Part shown: piece after piece, positions 43,463 through 53,402 of the stretch | Position numbering within the stretch: position 1 is the stretch's first letter | How the letters are laid out: each line of letters starts with the position of its first letter | Assembly (NCBI RefSeq): GCF_010092505.1 | Contig: NZ_CP048021.1 | Span: forward strand, 744,001 to 808,000 | DNA length: 64,000 nt | Reading direction: 5' to 3' | From: Virgibacillus sp. MSP4-1 | GTDB taxonomy: Bacteria > Bacillota > Bacilli > Bacillales > Alkalibacillaceae | Program-made: the position numbers and the translations under genes | Notes under the pieces: generated by a model | Told to the model about the DNA's origin: nothing | Database searches by the model: none | What the model saw: only the letters and a program-made list of their open reading frames with translations

Positions 43463-43487
43463 CCCACTGATGGAAGTTTCGCCTTAT
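43463..43487. repeat. 25-bp dispersed repeat, copy 3
   Basis: It reads CCCACTGATGGAAGTTTC then GCCTTAT and matches the copies at 26167 (22/25) and 4128 (21/25). It is followed at 43490-43502 by CCTCCGCTTTTCT, the tail of the other repeat family. Confidence 0.6.
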
Positions 43488-43586
43488 GACCTCCGCTTTT
43501 CTGTTCTACTTTGTGATTTAGGTTCATATATTGTGATACAAGCCTGCCTTGCAAGACGAGTGAAATGTGTTAAAGGATGATGCGGT

Positions 43587-45533
43587 GTGAAACGTGTATC
43601 ACAGGTTACAGTGCGGAGACGATTAGTCGCTGCTTTTCTTTTTGCTATGGTTTTCTTTTTAGTCATGAGTATTCGATTAGGTTATGTTCAGTTTATTGTC
43701 GGGGATGAAATTACAGAAAAAGCAGAAGATTTATGGAGCAGAGATATTCCATTAAAGCCTGAAAGAGGAGAAATCCTGGATCGAAACGGGGAGGTTCTCG
43801 TGGGCAATGTTTCAGCTCCAACTGTTGCTGTTGTTCCCCGTCAGATTCAAAACCCGCAGGATACTGCAGAAAAGCTGGCGGATGTTTTGAATATGGATGT
43901 TCAGGAAGCACATGAGTATGTGACGAAAAATGTATCGGTGGAAATCATTCACCCCGAGGGAAGAAAAATTTCCGAAGACCAGGCGATTAAACTGCAGGAG
44001 CTTAATCTGGAAGGGGTATATATTGCGGAAGACTCTAAAAGACACTACCCGCATGGAAAGTATCTATCACATGTATTAGGTTTTACCGGAATTGATAATC
44101 AGGGCTTAGCTGGTATTGAGTTATATTATGATGACAAATTAAACGGAAAAGAAGGCTCTCTTTCCTTCTTTTCTGACAACAAAGGGCATAAACTCAAAGA
44201 TATAGCCGAAAATTATAACGCTCCGGAAGATGGGTTAGACTTAAAATTAACCATTAATGAAGATATCCAGACCATTATCGACAGAGAATTAGATTTAGCG
44301 GAGTCAAAATACAATCCTGATGGAGCCTGGGCCATTGCTATGGATCCTGATACAGGTGAAATCTTAGCAATGGACAGTCGTCCTGACTTCCATCCGGCTA
44401 ACTATAAAGAAGTAGATGCGGAAATTTACAATCGAAACCTCCCTATATGGAGTACATATGAGCCGGGTTCCACCTTTAAAATTATCACCCTTGCATCTGC
44501 GTTGGAAGAAGGGTTAGTGGATTTGCAGGAGGATAAATTTAATGATACAGGCTCAATCGAAGTATCAGGGGCCAAAATCCGCTGCTGGCAGGACGGGGGA
44601 CATGGCCACCAGACGTATTTGGAAGTCGTGCAAAACTCCTGTAACCCAGGTTTTGTGTCCATGGGAGAAAAAGTCGGCAAAGAAAAGCTGTTCAGCTATA
44701 TTAAAGATTTTGGGTTTGGAAAAAAGACCGGAATTGACCTGCACGGAGAAGGCTCAGGGATTTTATTTAATGAAGAAGACGTTGGCCCGGTTGAGCTTGC
44801 CACAACTTCTTTTGGGCAGGGTGTTTCTGTAACCCCTATACAGCAGGTGGCAGCTGTGTCTGCAGCTGTGAATGGGGGCTATTTATATAAACCATTTGTT
44901 GCGAAAGAATGGCTCGATCCGGTAACCGGAGAGGTTGTAGAAAAGACAGAACCAACGCTAAAAGAACAGGTGATCTCCAATGACACCTCTGAGGAAATTC
45001 GTAAGACCCTTGAAAGTGTAGTTGCAAAGGGTACAGGTCGCGGAGCTTATGTTGATGGATACCGAGTTGGGGGGAAAACAGGTACAGCGCAAAAAGTTGG
45101 CGAAAACGGACAGTACCTAAGCAATAACCATATTGTTTCCTTTATCGGATTTGCTCCCGCAGATGACCCGGAAATTGTTGTATATGTAGCGATCGACAAT
45201 CCTAAAAATACTGTTCAATTTGGCGGGGTGGTCACCGCACCGATCGTTGGTACCATTATTGAAGACAGTCTGCGGGCGATGGATGTGGAAGAACGTACGG
45301 ATGGTTTAGAAAAGGAATATAAGTGGCCTGAACAGCCAAAAGTGAAGGTGCCTGATTTAGTAGGCCGAACAACGAAGGATTTGCAGGAATATCTGGTTCA
45401 CCTTTCTGTAGATAAAGAAGGGGAAGGAAATACCATTATTAAACAATCCCCTCAGCCAGGAAAAATGGTAGAGCAGGGTTCCACAATTCGAATCTTTTTA
45501 GGAGATGAAGGCTCGTCGAAGAAAGAAGAGTGA
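43587..45533 (+). CDS. spoVD: Sporulation penicillin-binding protein SpoVD
   Basis: The 648-residue class B PBP has one N-terminal helix (about 12-33), a transpeptidase domain with active-site S295 (STFK), SCN at 351-353 and KTGT near 498, and one PASTA domain at the end. Cysteines at 333 and 352 correspond to the pair in B. subtilis SpoVD that StoA keeps reduced, a good marker distinguishing it from PBP2B. It makes spore cortex with SpoVE. The start is GTG at 43587 after AAAGGATGAT. Confidence 0.94.
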   Translation: MKRVSQVTVRRRLVAAFLFAMVFFLVMSIRLGYVQFIVGDEITEKAEDLWSRDIPLKPERGEILDRNGEVLVGNVSAPTVAVVPRQIQNPQDTAEKLADVLNMDVQEAHEYVTKNVSVEIIHPEGRKISEDQAIKLQELNLEGVYIAEDSKRHYPHGKYLSHVLGFTGIDNQGLAGIELYYDDKLNGKEGSLSFFSDNKGHKLKDIAENYNAPEDGLDLKLTINEDIQTIIDRELDLAESKYNPDGAWAIAMDPDTGEILAMDSRPDFHPANYKEVDAEIYNRNLPIWSTYEPGSTFKIITLASALEEGLVDLQEDKFNDTGSIEVSGAKIRCWQDGGHGHQTYLEVVQNSCNPGFVSMGEKVGKEKLFSYIKDFGFGKKTGIDLHGEGSGILFNEEDVGPVELATTSFGQGVSVTPIQQVAAVSAAVNGGYLYKPFVAKEWLDPVTGEVVEKTEPTLKEQVISNDTSEEIRKTLESVVAKGTGRGAYVDGYRVGGKTGTAQKVGENGQYLSNNHIVSFIGFAPADDPEIVVYVAIDNPKNTVQFGGVVTAPIVGTIIEDSLRAMDVEERTDGLEKEYKWPEQPKVKVPDLVGRTTKDLQEYLVHLSVDKEGEGNTIIKQSPQPGKMVEQGSTIRIFLGDEGSSKKEE

Positions 45534-45541
45534 TTTTTTCA

Positions 45542-45570
45542 TCGTTAAGAACCCTTAATTTTGCTATAAT
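45542..45570 (+). promoter_or_regulatory. Probable vegetative promoter of murE
   Basis: TATAAT at 45565-45570 is preceded by TGC (extended -10). A weak -35, TCGTTA, is 17 bases upstream. It lies 39 bases before murE, giving the mur genes transcription independent of spoVD. Confidence 0.6.
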
Positions 45571-45608
45571 ATAAACGAATGTTTTAAAACGAGGCAGGCG
45601 AATGAAAT

Positions 45609-47084
45609 ATGAAATTAAAACAATTACTAAAACCATTAAAATTTTACAAATGTGAGCAAGATATTCATGATATTGAAGCAGAGGGAATTGAAATGGATTC
45701 CCGGCAAGTGAAAGCAAATGATTTATTTGTTTGTATAGATGGCTTTACTGTGGATGGACACGATTTTGCAGAAATGGCAGAAAAGCAGGGGGCTTGTGCA
45801 GTTGTGGCTGAACGTCCCCTGCCCTTGAACATCCCGGTGATTATTGTCAATAATTCGGTGAAAGCCATGGCTCAACTGGCAAATCAGTTTTACCAGCAGC
45901 CCAGTGAAAAATTTCAATTAATTGGAGTTACAGGTACGAACGGAAAAACTACGCTTACCTATCTTCTTGACGAAATCTTCCGGAATCACGGTCATGAAAC
46001 AGGTTTGCTTGGTACCATTCAGATGAAGATTGGGGATGAAACCTACCCTGTAAAAAACACAACTCCTGATTCATTATTTTTGCAGAAAAACCTGCATAAG
46101 ATGGTTGAAAAAGATGTAAATACCGTAATGATGGAAGTCTCCTCACACGCTCTTGATCTGGGAAGAGTCTACGGATTGGACTTTGATATCACTGTCTTTA
46201 CAAACCTCTCACAGGATCATTTAGATTACCACAAAAATATGGATGATTACTTAAGAGCCAAAAGTTTGCTTTTTGCACAAATGGGAAATCAATACCATTC
46301 TCGCAGAAAGCTGGCTGTTTTAAATTATGATGATGATGCCTACGATCTGCTTTCAAGAAGTACGGCGCATGAGGTGCTATCCTATGGGTTATCTGATGGT
46401 GCCGATGTACAGGCGAAAAATATTATGCTGCGTCCGGATGGAACTACATTTGATATGATTACACCTATTGGAGAAATTCAGATTCAAAGTAAATTGGCAG
46501 GAGAGTTCAGTGTGTATAATATGCTCGCTGCCAGCAGTGCGGCTATAAGTGCAGAGATTCCACTGGAGACCATCAGGAAATCCCTGGCCACAACAAACGG
46601 TGTACCGGGGCGTTTTGAACCTGTACAACGAGGACAGAAATTTGGGGTTATTGTCGATTATGCCCATACACCTGATTCCTTAGAAAACGTTGTGAAAACT
46701 GTGCAAACATTTACAGAGGGGAAAACCTATGTCGTTGTCGGTTGCGGTGGAGATCGGGATAGAGGAAAACGTCCGAAAATGGCAAATGTCGCCGTCAACT
46801 ATAGTGATCTGGCCATTTTTACTTCTGACAACCCGAGAACGGAGGACCCGGATCAGATTCTTCAGGATATGACGGAAGATTTAAACGTACAGAATTATGA
46901 GGTAGAACGAGATCGAAAACAGGCGATAGCTAAAGCCATTCAATATTGTAATCCGGGAGATGTCGTGATTATCGCCGGTAAGGGTCATGAAACCTATCAG
47001 GAAATTGGCACTGAGCGATATGATTTCGATGATCGGGAAGTTGCAGCAAGGATGATTGATAAGAAATTTAAGGAGCGTTCATAA
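45609..47084 (+). CDS. murE: UDP-MurNAc-tripeptide synthetase MurE (meso-DAP type)
   Basis: The 491-residue Mur ligase adds the third amino acid to UDP-MurNAc-L-Ala-D-Glu. The P-loop is GVTGTNGKTT (about residues 107-116). SDNPRTEDP near 405 contains the DNPR motif that selects meso-diaminopimelate, so the wall is DAP-type. KGHETYQ follows near the end. The ATG lies downstream of an extended -10 promoter. The stop overlaps the murF ATG by one base. Confidence 0.96.
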   Translation: MKLKQLLKPLKFYKCEQDIHDIEAEGIEMDSRQVKANDLFVCIDGFTVDGHDFAEMAEKQGACAVVAERPLPLNIPVIIVNNSVKAMAQLANQFYQQPSEKFQLIGVTGTNGKTTLTYLLDEIFRNHGHETGLLGTIQMKIGDETYPVKNTTPDSLFLQKNLHKMVEKDVNTVMMEVSSHALDLGRVYGLDFDITVFTNLSQDHLDYHKNMDDYLRAKSLLFAQMGNQYHSRRKLAVLNYDDDAYDLLSRSTAHEVLSYGLSDGADVQAKNIMLRPDGTTFDMITPIGEIQIQSKLAGEFSVYNMLAASSAAISAEIPLETIRKSLATTNGVPGRFEPVQRGQKFGVIVDYAHTPDSLENVVKTVQTFTEGKTYVVVGCGGDRDRGKRPKMANVAVNYSDLAIFTSDNPRTEDPDQILQDMTEDLNVQNYEVERDRKQAIAKAIQYCNPGDVVIIAGKGHETYQEIGTERYDFDDREVAARMIDKKFKERS

Positions 47085-48445
47085 TGGCAAAATTTACGGT
47101 AAATTGGCTTGCATCCCTTTTTCCTGACCAACAGGGAATAGGTTCATCCCCTGTTCAAATAGACGATGTTTTTACGGATAGTCGTCAGTATACCCACTTT
47201 GGATTATTTATACCCATTGAAGGTGAACGCTTTGATGGTCATAAATTTTTAAAGGATGCCATAACGAATGGTGCAGCAGCTTCCCTCTGGAATAAACAGA
47301 AATCAGTGCCTGAATTCGTACCTGCTGATTTCCCCCTCTTTTTTGTTGAGGATACACTGGATGCTATGCAACAGTTAGCGAGTGCCTATCGTTTAAAAAT
47401 AAATCCAAAGGTAATTGGGATTACCGGATCCAACGGAAAGACAACTACAAAAGACCTGACCGCCAATGTTCTGAGTCAGAAATATAAAACATGGAAAACA
47501 AAAGGAAACTTTAATAATCATATCGGACTTCCTTTAACAATTCTGCAAATGCCTCCTGATACGGAAGCGTTAATTTTGGAAATGGGAATGAATCATTTTG
47601 GAGAAATCGAAGTCCTAACCAAGATTGCTCAGCCTGATATAGCGATGATTACAAATATAGGGGAATCCCATATTGAATATCTTGGCTCCCGTGAAGGGAT
47701 TGCGAAGGCCAAAGGTGAAATAGTCGAAGGATTAAAACAGGATGGCTGTTTGCTGATTGATGGGGATGAACCATTATTAGACCCTGTTGCACACAAAACC
47801 GGAAGTTACCGGATTGGAGAAGGCAGAGATAATGATTTCGTAATTAAGTCCATCCAGCTTTCGAATGAAGAAACCACATTCGAAGTGGAGAATCATCCCT
47901 ATTCCATCCCGGCATTAGGAAGGCATCAGGCTAAAAATGCAACTTTTGCCATCGTGACAGCAAAAATACTTGGTTTGGATAAAAATCAAATCATATCAGG
48001 ATTGCAGCAAGTTGAATTAACGGGAATGCGATTTGAAAAACTAAAAACAAAAGAAGGAACGGATATTATCAACGATGCTTATAACGCATCTGCGACCTCA
48101 ATGAAGGCATCGATCAATGTTATAAAAGAAATGGATGCAAAAAGTAAAATTCTGGTTTTGGGGGACATTTTAGAACTGGGGTCATTTTCCAAAGAGATCC
48201 ATCGTTCGGTCGCTGATGTTATTTATCCACCGATTGATATCCTGTATACTTATGGGGAAGAAAGCAAGGAAATCGTTGAGGCTTTAAGAAAGAGAGAGGA
48301 AAATCGTGTGGAAGCTTATTCGTTTAATACCAAAGAAGGGCTTATTGAACAACTGCGGAATGACCTGAAACCGGAAACCATCATCCTGTTCAAAGGTTCC
48401 AGAGGGATGAAACTAGAAGAAGTTATTGAAGAAATAACGAATTAG
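47084..48445 (+). CDS. murF: UDP-MurNAc-pentapeptide synthase MurF
   Basis: The 453-residue Mur ligase attaches D-Ala-D-Ala to the UDP-MurNAc-tripeptide. The P-loop [14 protein letters not shown] lies near residues 111-124. [10 protein letters not shown] and [16 protein letters not shown] are MurF-specific. Length is normal. In B. subtilis murF is next to ddl elsewhere in the genome; here it is between murE and mraY, the ancestral dcw order. Its start overlaps the murE stop. Confidence 0.95.
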   Translation: MAKFTVNWLASLFPDQQGIGSSPVQIDDVFTDSRQYTHFGLFIPIEGERFDGHKFLKDAITNGAAASLWNKQKSVPEFVPADFPLFFVEDTLDAMQQLASAYRLKINPKVIGITGSNGKTTTKDLTANVLSQKYKTWKTKGNFNNHIGLPLTILQMPPDTEALILEMGMNHFGEIEVLTKIAQPDIAMITNIGESHIEYLGSREGIAKAKGEIVEGLKQDGCLLIDGDEPLLDPVAHKTGSYRIGEGRDNDFVIKSIQLSNEETTFEVENHPYSIPALGRHQAKNATFAIVTAKILGLDKNQIISGLQQVELTGMRFEKLKTKEGTDIINDAYNASATSMKASINVIKEMDAKSKILVLGDILELGSFSKEIHRSVADVIYPPIDILYTYGEESKEIVEALRKREENRVEAYSFNTKEGLIEQLRNDLKPETIILFKGSRGMKLEEVIEEITN

Positions 48446-48477
48446 GTGTCCGCAGTGAAGAGGGAGGAACTCAGATT

Positions 48478-49464
48478 ATGTCACAAACTACATTATTAAT
48501 CACCATAGCTGTATCTTTTTTAATAGCAGTACTCATATCACCAATTTTAATTCCTTTCCTACGCCGTTTAAAATTTGGTCAGAGTATCAGGGAAGAAGGG
48601 CCGCAATCTCATCAGAAAAAAGCGGGCACACCTACGATGGGCGGTTTAATCATCATTATTTCTGTTGCGTTTACTGCTCTATTTATGGTTTTTAAATTTA
48701 AGCCTTCTCCGGTAAACTTTGAAATTTATTTGCTTTTATTTGTTTTAGTCGGTTACGGTTTAATAGGATTTTTAGATGATATTATTAAAATTGTGAAAAA
48801 GCGGAATCTGGGATTAACATCCTTACAAAAAATGGTTGGACAGATTATCATCGCACTTGTTGTCTATTTCATTTTAAAAGAGCATGGTTTCCCTACGGAT
48901 ATTGGAATTCCAGGAACGGATTTCTCGGTTGATTTAGGTGTCTGGTATGCACTCTTTATTTTGTTTATGCTTGTCGGTTCATCCAATGCAGTGAACTTAA
49001 CCGATGGCCTTGATGGACTGCTGGCAGGTACAGCTGCAGTCGCATTTGGTGCTTTCGGAATTTTAGCATGGAATGGCAACCTTCAATTTGAAGTCGCTAT
49101 TTTTGCTCTATCCATTGTAGGGGCACTATTAGGTTTTCTTGTTTTTAATGCTCATCCGGCTAAGGTGTTTATGGGGGATACAGGTTCCCTGGCTCTGGGT
49201 GGTGCCATTGCGATCATAGCGATATTAACGAAATTGGAATTATTACTTATTATCATTGGTGGAGTATTTGTGCTCGAAACCTTATCTGTGATTATTCAGG
49301 TCATATCATTTAAAACAACAGGTAAAAGAGTATTTAAAATGAGTCCGCTTCATCATCACTATGAGCTTAAAGGCTGGTCTGAATGGCGGGTAGTGGCCAC
49401 ATTCTGGGTAGTCGGAATATTGTTTGCAGCATTAGGAATTTACATCGAGGTGTGGTTAACTTGA
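48478..49464 (+). CDS. mraY: Phospho-MurNAc-pentapeptide transferase MraY
   Basis: The 328-residue polytopic enzyme transfers phospho-MurNAc-pentapeptide to undecaprenyl phosphate, making lipid [38 protein letters not shown] and the [11 protein letters not shown] metal-binding loop are in the expected order over about ten helices. The ATG follows GGGAGG. The stop codon overlaps the TTG start of murD by 4 bases. Confidence 0.97.
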   Translation: MSQTTLLITIAVSFLIAVLISPILIPFLRRLKFGQSIREEGPQSHQKKAGTPTMGGLIIIISVAFTALFMVFKFKPSPVNFEIYLLLFVLVGYGLIGFLDDIIKIVKKRNLGLTSLQKMVGQIIIALVVYFILKEHGFPTDIGIPGTDFSVDLGVWYALFILFMLVGSSNAVNLTDGLDGLLAGTAAVAFGAFGILAWNGNLQFEVAIFALSIVGALLGFLVFNAHPAKVFMGDTGSLALGGAIAIIAILTKLELLLIIIGGVFVLETLSVIIQVISFKTTGKRVFKMSPLHHHYELKGWSEWRVVATFWVVGILFAALGIYIEVWLT

Positions 49465-50807
49465 ATACAATAAAACAGTTTCCGTATGAACAAGTGCTTG
49501 TGCTTGGCTTAGCTAAAAGCGGAGCAGCAGCAGCACGTATCCTGTTGGAGAATGGTAAAAAGGTACGGGTAAATGATTTTAAGAAAGAAGAGGAAAACCA
49601 GGCAGCACAGGAACTTCGGCATTTTGGCATTGAAGTGATTACAGGAGGCCATCCGCTTTCGGTGCTGGATGATGTAGAAGTCGTGATTAAGAATCCAGGG
49701 ATACCCTATGATAATGTGATTGTCAAAGAAGCAATCCATCGGAACATACCTGTCATAACGGAAATCGAACTGGCAGGATTGTTAACGGATGGACCGATTG
49801 TTGGAATAACGGGCTCCAATGGGAAAACGACGACAACAACGTTAATTTATGAAATGCTACGCAGCAGTGGAGAAAAGGCAAAATTATCCGGGAATATTGG
49901 GACCGTAGCAAGTGAGGTTGCCAGAGACAGTGAGCCGGATGATATTCTTGTCATGGAGTTATCCTCCTTTCAGTTGCTGGGCATTCAGACTTTTAAAGCA
50001 AATGTCTCGGTGTTACTGAATATCTTTGAGGCTCATTTGGATTATCATAAGACGATGAGTCACTATGCAAATGCGAAGGCGAAGATTTTTGAAAATCAGA
50101 CAGAAGATGATTATGCTGTATATAATTTAGACGATGATATGGTTGTTGAGTTGGCCGGTCGAACCAATGCCCGGAAAGTTCCTTTTTCGGCAACCAGGCC
50201 ATGTAAGGATGGGGTATGGTTTGATGGGGATACCGTCTATTTTAAAGATGAGTCCATCATCAAACGAAATGAGATTGTACTCGTAGGGGATCATAACTTT
50301 GAAAATATTCTTGCGGCCATAGCTGCTTCCAGACTAATGGGGGCTACTCCTGAAGCTATACGCAATGTATTAACCATTTTCCAGGGTGTACGACACAGGA
50401 TGCAGTTCGTCAGGGAATTTGAATACCGGACTTTTTATAACGATTCAAAAGCTACGAATATCCTCGCAACCTCGAGTGCTTTAAATGCTTTTAAACAGCC
50501 AATTATACTGCTGGCTGGTGGTCTAGACCGTGGAAATGACTTTGATGAATTAATTCCGTATTTGGACAACGTGAAGTCAATGGTCCTTTTTGGACAAACG
50601 GCGGAAAAAATTAAAAATACGGCTAAACAGGCAGGAATAGATGATGTGGAAATCGTCGATAATGTAGAACAAGCGGTACAACATGCTTATGCCCAATCAG
50701 AGAGTGGAGATGTCGTTCTTTTGTCTCCAGCGTGCGCAAGCTGGGATCAATATCGCTCTTTTGAAGAGAGAGGAGACATGTTTGTACGAGCCGTGCATAA
50801 GTTATAG
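49461..50807 (+). CDS. murD: UDP-MurNAc-L-Ala:D-Glu ligase MurD
   Basis: The 448-residue ligase adds D-glutamate to UDP-MurNAc-L-Ala. An N-terminal Rossmann-like [14 protein letters not shown]-loop [14 protein letters not shown] (about 114-127), [11 protein letters not shown] and the late [19 protein letters not shown] are diagnostic. I chose TTG at 49461 with GAGGTG 9 nt upstream; the extra 26 codons before it would run within mraY. It is the last gene before a hairpin that overlaps the spoVE ribosome binding site. Confidence 0.95.
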   Translation: MNTIKQFPYEQVLVLGLAKSGAAAARILLENGKKVRVNDFKKEEENQAAQELRHFGIEVITGGHPLSVLDDVEVVIKNPGIPYDNVIVKEAIHRNIPVITEIELAGLLTDGPIVGITGSNGKTTTTTLIYEMLRSSGEKAKLSGNIGTVASEVARDSEPDDILVMELSSFQLLGIQTFKANVSVLLNIFEAHLDYHKTMSHYANAKAKIFENQTEDDYAVYNLDDDMVVELAGRTNARKVPFSATRPCKDGVWFDGDTVYFKDESIIKRNEIVLVGDHNFENILAAIAASRLMGATPEAIRNVLTIFQGVRHRMQFVREFEYRTFYNDSKATNILATSSALNAFKQPIILLAGGLDRGNDFDELIPYLDNVKSMVLFGQTAEKIKNTAKQAGIDDVEIVDNVEQAVQHAYAQSESGDVVLLSPACASWDQYRSFEERGDMFVRAVHKL

Positions 50808-50829
50808 TAGGGGCTTGTTTTACATATAG

Positions 50830-50868
50830 CCCCAAATTCCATGGTGTGGAAATTGGGGGTGTTTTTTG
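50830..50868 (+). promoter_or_regulatory. Hairpin with T-run overlapping spoVE ribosome binding site
   Basis: CCCCAAATTCCA pairs with TGGAAATTGGGG (one mismatch, 5-base loop). The 3' arm contains the GGGG of the spoVE Shine-Dalgarno, and TGTTTTTTG follows. It could terminate murD transcripts and mask spoVE translation in any read-through RNA. Confidence 0.6.
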
Positions 50869-50870
50869 TT

Positions 50871-51980
50871 TTGAATCGTAGCCATAGAAGAAAGAAAATG
50901 CCGGATTTAACCCTGCTGATTGTGGTGTTTGCTCTCCTGTTCATTGGGGTCGTTATGGTTTATAGTTCATCAGCTATCTGGTCCTCTTATAAATTTGAAG
51001 ATCCTTTTTTCTATGCAAAGCGACAGCTGCTCTTTGCTGTCATCGGATTAATCGCCATGTATTTCATGATGAATATTCCTTACCAGAAATGGCGTGAATA
51101 TTCGAATCTGATTTTGATTATCTGTTTTGTTCTTCTAATTGCCGTACTGATTCCAGGCATTGGTTTAGAACGCAACGGGGCAAAAAGCTGGATAGGAATA
51201 GGAGCATTCAGTATACAGCCTTCAGAATTCATGAAAATAGGTCTTATTATCTTTATGGCTAAAATTCTGAGTGATAACCAAAAATATATTACGACCTTTA
51301 AGCAGGGATTTCTGCCTGCCATGTTACTGGTTTTTGTCCCTTTTGGTCTCATTATGCTGCAGCCGGATCTTGGTACAGGCATGGTACTCGTCGGGACCTG
51401 TTTTGTCATGATCTTTATTGCCGGGGGGAAAATATCACATTTTATGGGCTTAGGAATGATCGGGGTTATAGGTTTTATCGGTCTGGTTTTATCCGCTCCG
51501 TATCGGATTAGCCGTATACAGGCTTTTTTAAATCCCTGGGAAGATCCGCTGGGAGATGGCTTCCAAATTATTCAGTCTTTATATGCTATCGGACCTGGGG
51601 GATTAATGGGAATGGGATTAGGTCAAAGCCTGCAGAAGTTCTTTTACCTGCCCGAACCTCAGAATGATTTTATCTTTGCCATCCTGGCAGAAGAATTAGG
51701 ATTTATCGGAGGAAGTTTTGTTATCCTGCTTTTCTTCTTACTTATGTGGCGCGGGATAAGAATTGCTCTGGGTGCCCAGGATTTATTTGGCAGTCTCCTT
51801 GCTCTTGGGATTATAGGAATGATCATCATTCAGGTATTTATCAATATCAGCGTGGTAATAGGGCTGATTCCTGTAACAGGGATTACCCTTCCGTTTATCA
51901 GCTACGGTGGTTCCTCATTAACCTTAACCTTATTATCAATGGGGATTCTGTTAAACATTAGCAGATATGCTAAAATATGA
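50871..51980 (+). CDS. spoVE: Stage V sporulation SEDS protein SpoVE
   Basis: The 369-residue SEDS polymerase has about ten helices, MVYSSSAIW early, PEPQNDFIFAILAEELGFIG and LPFISYGGSSLTL late. Location after murD and pairing with SpoVD identify it as SpoVE, which makes cortex glycan in the mother-cell outer forespore membrane. The start is TTG at 50871; the N-terminus LNRSHRRKKMPDL aligns with other SpoVE proteins. The ribosome binding site GGGGGTG lies in a hairpin. A terminator follows at once. Confidence 0.92.
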   Translation: MNRSHRRKKMPDLTLLIVVFALLFIGVVMVYSSSAIWSSYKFEDPFFYAKRQLLFAVIGLIAMYFMMNIPYQKWREYSNLILIICFVLLIAVLIPGIGLERNGAKSWIGIGAFSIQPSEFMKIGLIIFMAKILSDNQKYITTFKQGFLPAMLLVFVPFGLIMLQPDLGTGMVLVGTCFVMIFIAGGKISHFMGLGMIGVIGFIGLVLSAPYRISRIQAFLNPWEDPLGDGFQIIQSLYAIGPGGLMGMGLGQSLQKFFYLPEPQNDFIFAILAEELGFIGGSFVILLFFLLMWRGIRIALGAQDLFGSLLALGIIGMIIIQVFINISVVIGLIPVTGITLPFISYGGSSLTLTLLSMGILLNISRYAKI

Positions 51981-52577
51981 AGAGATAACCAGCTCAAACA
52001 AGAGAGCTGGTTATTTTAATGCGGAAAACTATCATCCAGTTGATTGGTGGATTGGAATTCAACGAATGTGGGTTTTCATGCCAAATAAAAATTTATTCGT
52101 AAACATTTATAAAAGGACGGAAATTTGATGAGGTTTATGTCACAAAATTACATAAAGAATGATAAAATGTAAGATAGGTCACACTTTGTTGTTAAAAAAC
52201 CAAGAACGAAGGAGGATACCCGACGGAGGGGATTCTGTCTGAAGTTAAATGACCTTCATGCTGGGAAAATAATAATACATGAACCATTATCCAAACATAC
52301 GACCATAAACATCTGATCCTGGTGATGGATCACGTATCAACTGGCCGTACCCCCTTCTGATGCGTTTCACGTTATGGTGGGGACGGACAGGAAACAATGC
52401 TACAAAAGAGGTTCCAATCGAGACTCAGATATTTTGAAAATACTCATTAAAGCCCATATTCTGTTTTCGGGTGGTACGTTAAAATGGGTACAAATGAGGA
52501 AATTTTCTTACCTTACATCTGTATCACCGAAGGCAGGATAATGGACAGATATTATGTTTTAAGGAGATTACGGTAAA
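51981..52577. other. 597-bp ORF-free gap where murG-murB are expected
   Basis: No ORF over 60 codons begins here on either strand, and translated frames show no MurG or MurB remnants that I can recognise. It holds a terminator (51985-52018), an AT-rich segment with TAAAAT near 52163, and hairpins TGATCC/GGATCA (52314-52332) and CCGT-CCCC/GGGG-ACGG (52345-52386). AAGGAG near 52561 serves divIB. The gap may be a promoter and leader region or an unknown RNA. Confidence 0.6.
51985..52018 (+). terminator. Terminator after spoVE
   Basis: ATAACCAGCTC and GAGCTGGTTAT form a perfect 11-bp stem with TTTAAT after it. Confidence 0.88.
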
Positions 52578-53402
52578 ATGGCAGAAAAAAAAGTCATATC
52601 CATTGAGAATCGCATACCCAAACTGAAGGAAGCCAGGAAGAAAAAGGCAAACAAACGTCTGATTTTTTACTTGTTGCTTTTCTTTTTGCTCATATCCATC
52701 ATTGTTTACCTTCAATCTCCGTTAAGTCATGTGAAGCACATTACAGTAAAGGGCAATGATTTTGTAGAAGAATCCAAAATTGTGAAGCTAAGTGGGATGA
52801 CGAATCAAAACAATATTTGGAATTTGGAATTTGAACAAATGGAAAAACAAATTTCCAATGAGCCGGCGATCAAAGAAGTATCGATTGAACGTCGCCTCCC
52901 AAGAACTGTTCATATTTCCGTGGAGGAATATGTGCGTGTGGGCTATGTAAAAGGAGAGGGCCAGTTTATACCGATTTTGGAAAATGGAAAGTTCTTAAGT
53001 GACAGTGCAGTCGCCATTCCGAATGGCGATGCACCTATCCTGATTGGCTGGGAGAAAAACAGTACGTACTTAAAAGAAATGTCGGAGGAGCTTCGAAATG
53101 TAAAACCCTCATTATCCGCACAGATCTCTGAAATTCATTGGGATCCGAAAGAGTCGAATCCTTATACCATTCAGTTATATATGAATAATGGACAAGAAGT
53201 TGTAGCTTCTATTCGAAATTTCTCTGAAAAGATTCAGGTCTATCCATCTATTGCCTCTCAAATTGGTCCGGAACAGAAAGGTATTGTATATATTGATGTA
53301 GGAGCATTTTTTGTTCCTTATGACCAGGTACAGGAAGAGAAACCTGCTGAATCTGGTGAGGCAGAACAAGAAGGGGAGAATGCAAATGAAACTCAAGGGT
53401 AA
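52578..53402 (+). CDS. divIB: Cell division protein DivIB/FtsQ
   Basis: The 274-residue bitopic protein has a basic cytoplasmic part (about 1-27), one helix (about 28-45) and a POTRA domain (about 50-120: VKHITVKGNDFVEESKIVKLSG). A beta domain and an acidic, Glu-rich tail complete it. DivIB stabilises FtsL-DivIC at the septum. The ATG follows AAGGAG. Its 3' end overlaps ylxW by 17 bases. Confidence 0.93.
   Translation: MAEKKVISIENRIPKLKEARKKKANKRLIFYLLLFFLLISIIVYLQSPLSHVKHITVKGNDFVEESKIVKLSGMTNQNNIWNLEFEQMEKQISNEPAIKEVSIERRLPRTVHISVEEYVRVGYVKGEGQFIPILENGKFLSDSAVAIPNGDAPILIGWEKNSTYLKEMSEELRNVKPSLSAQISEIHWDPKESNPYTIQLYMNNGQEVVASIRNFSEKIQVYPSIASQIGPEQKGIVYIDVGAFFVPYDQVQEEKPAESGEAEQEGENANETQG

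Noticed and set aside
43500-43586. Sigma-E promoter before spoVD
   Set aside because: Expected on biological grounds, and GATACAAG resembles a sigma-E -10, but no -35 at the right spacing was found.
52469-52477. T-box-like GGGTGGTAC before divIB
   Set aside because: No stem I features, specifier loop or terminator are seen, and divIB is not an amino-acid gene. The nonamer is likely chance.
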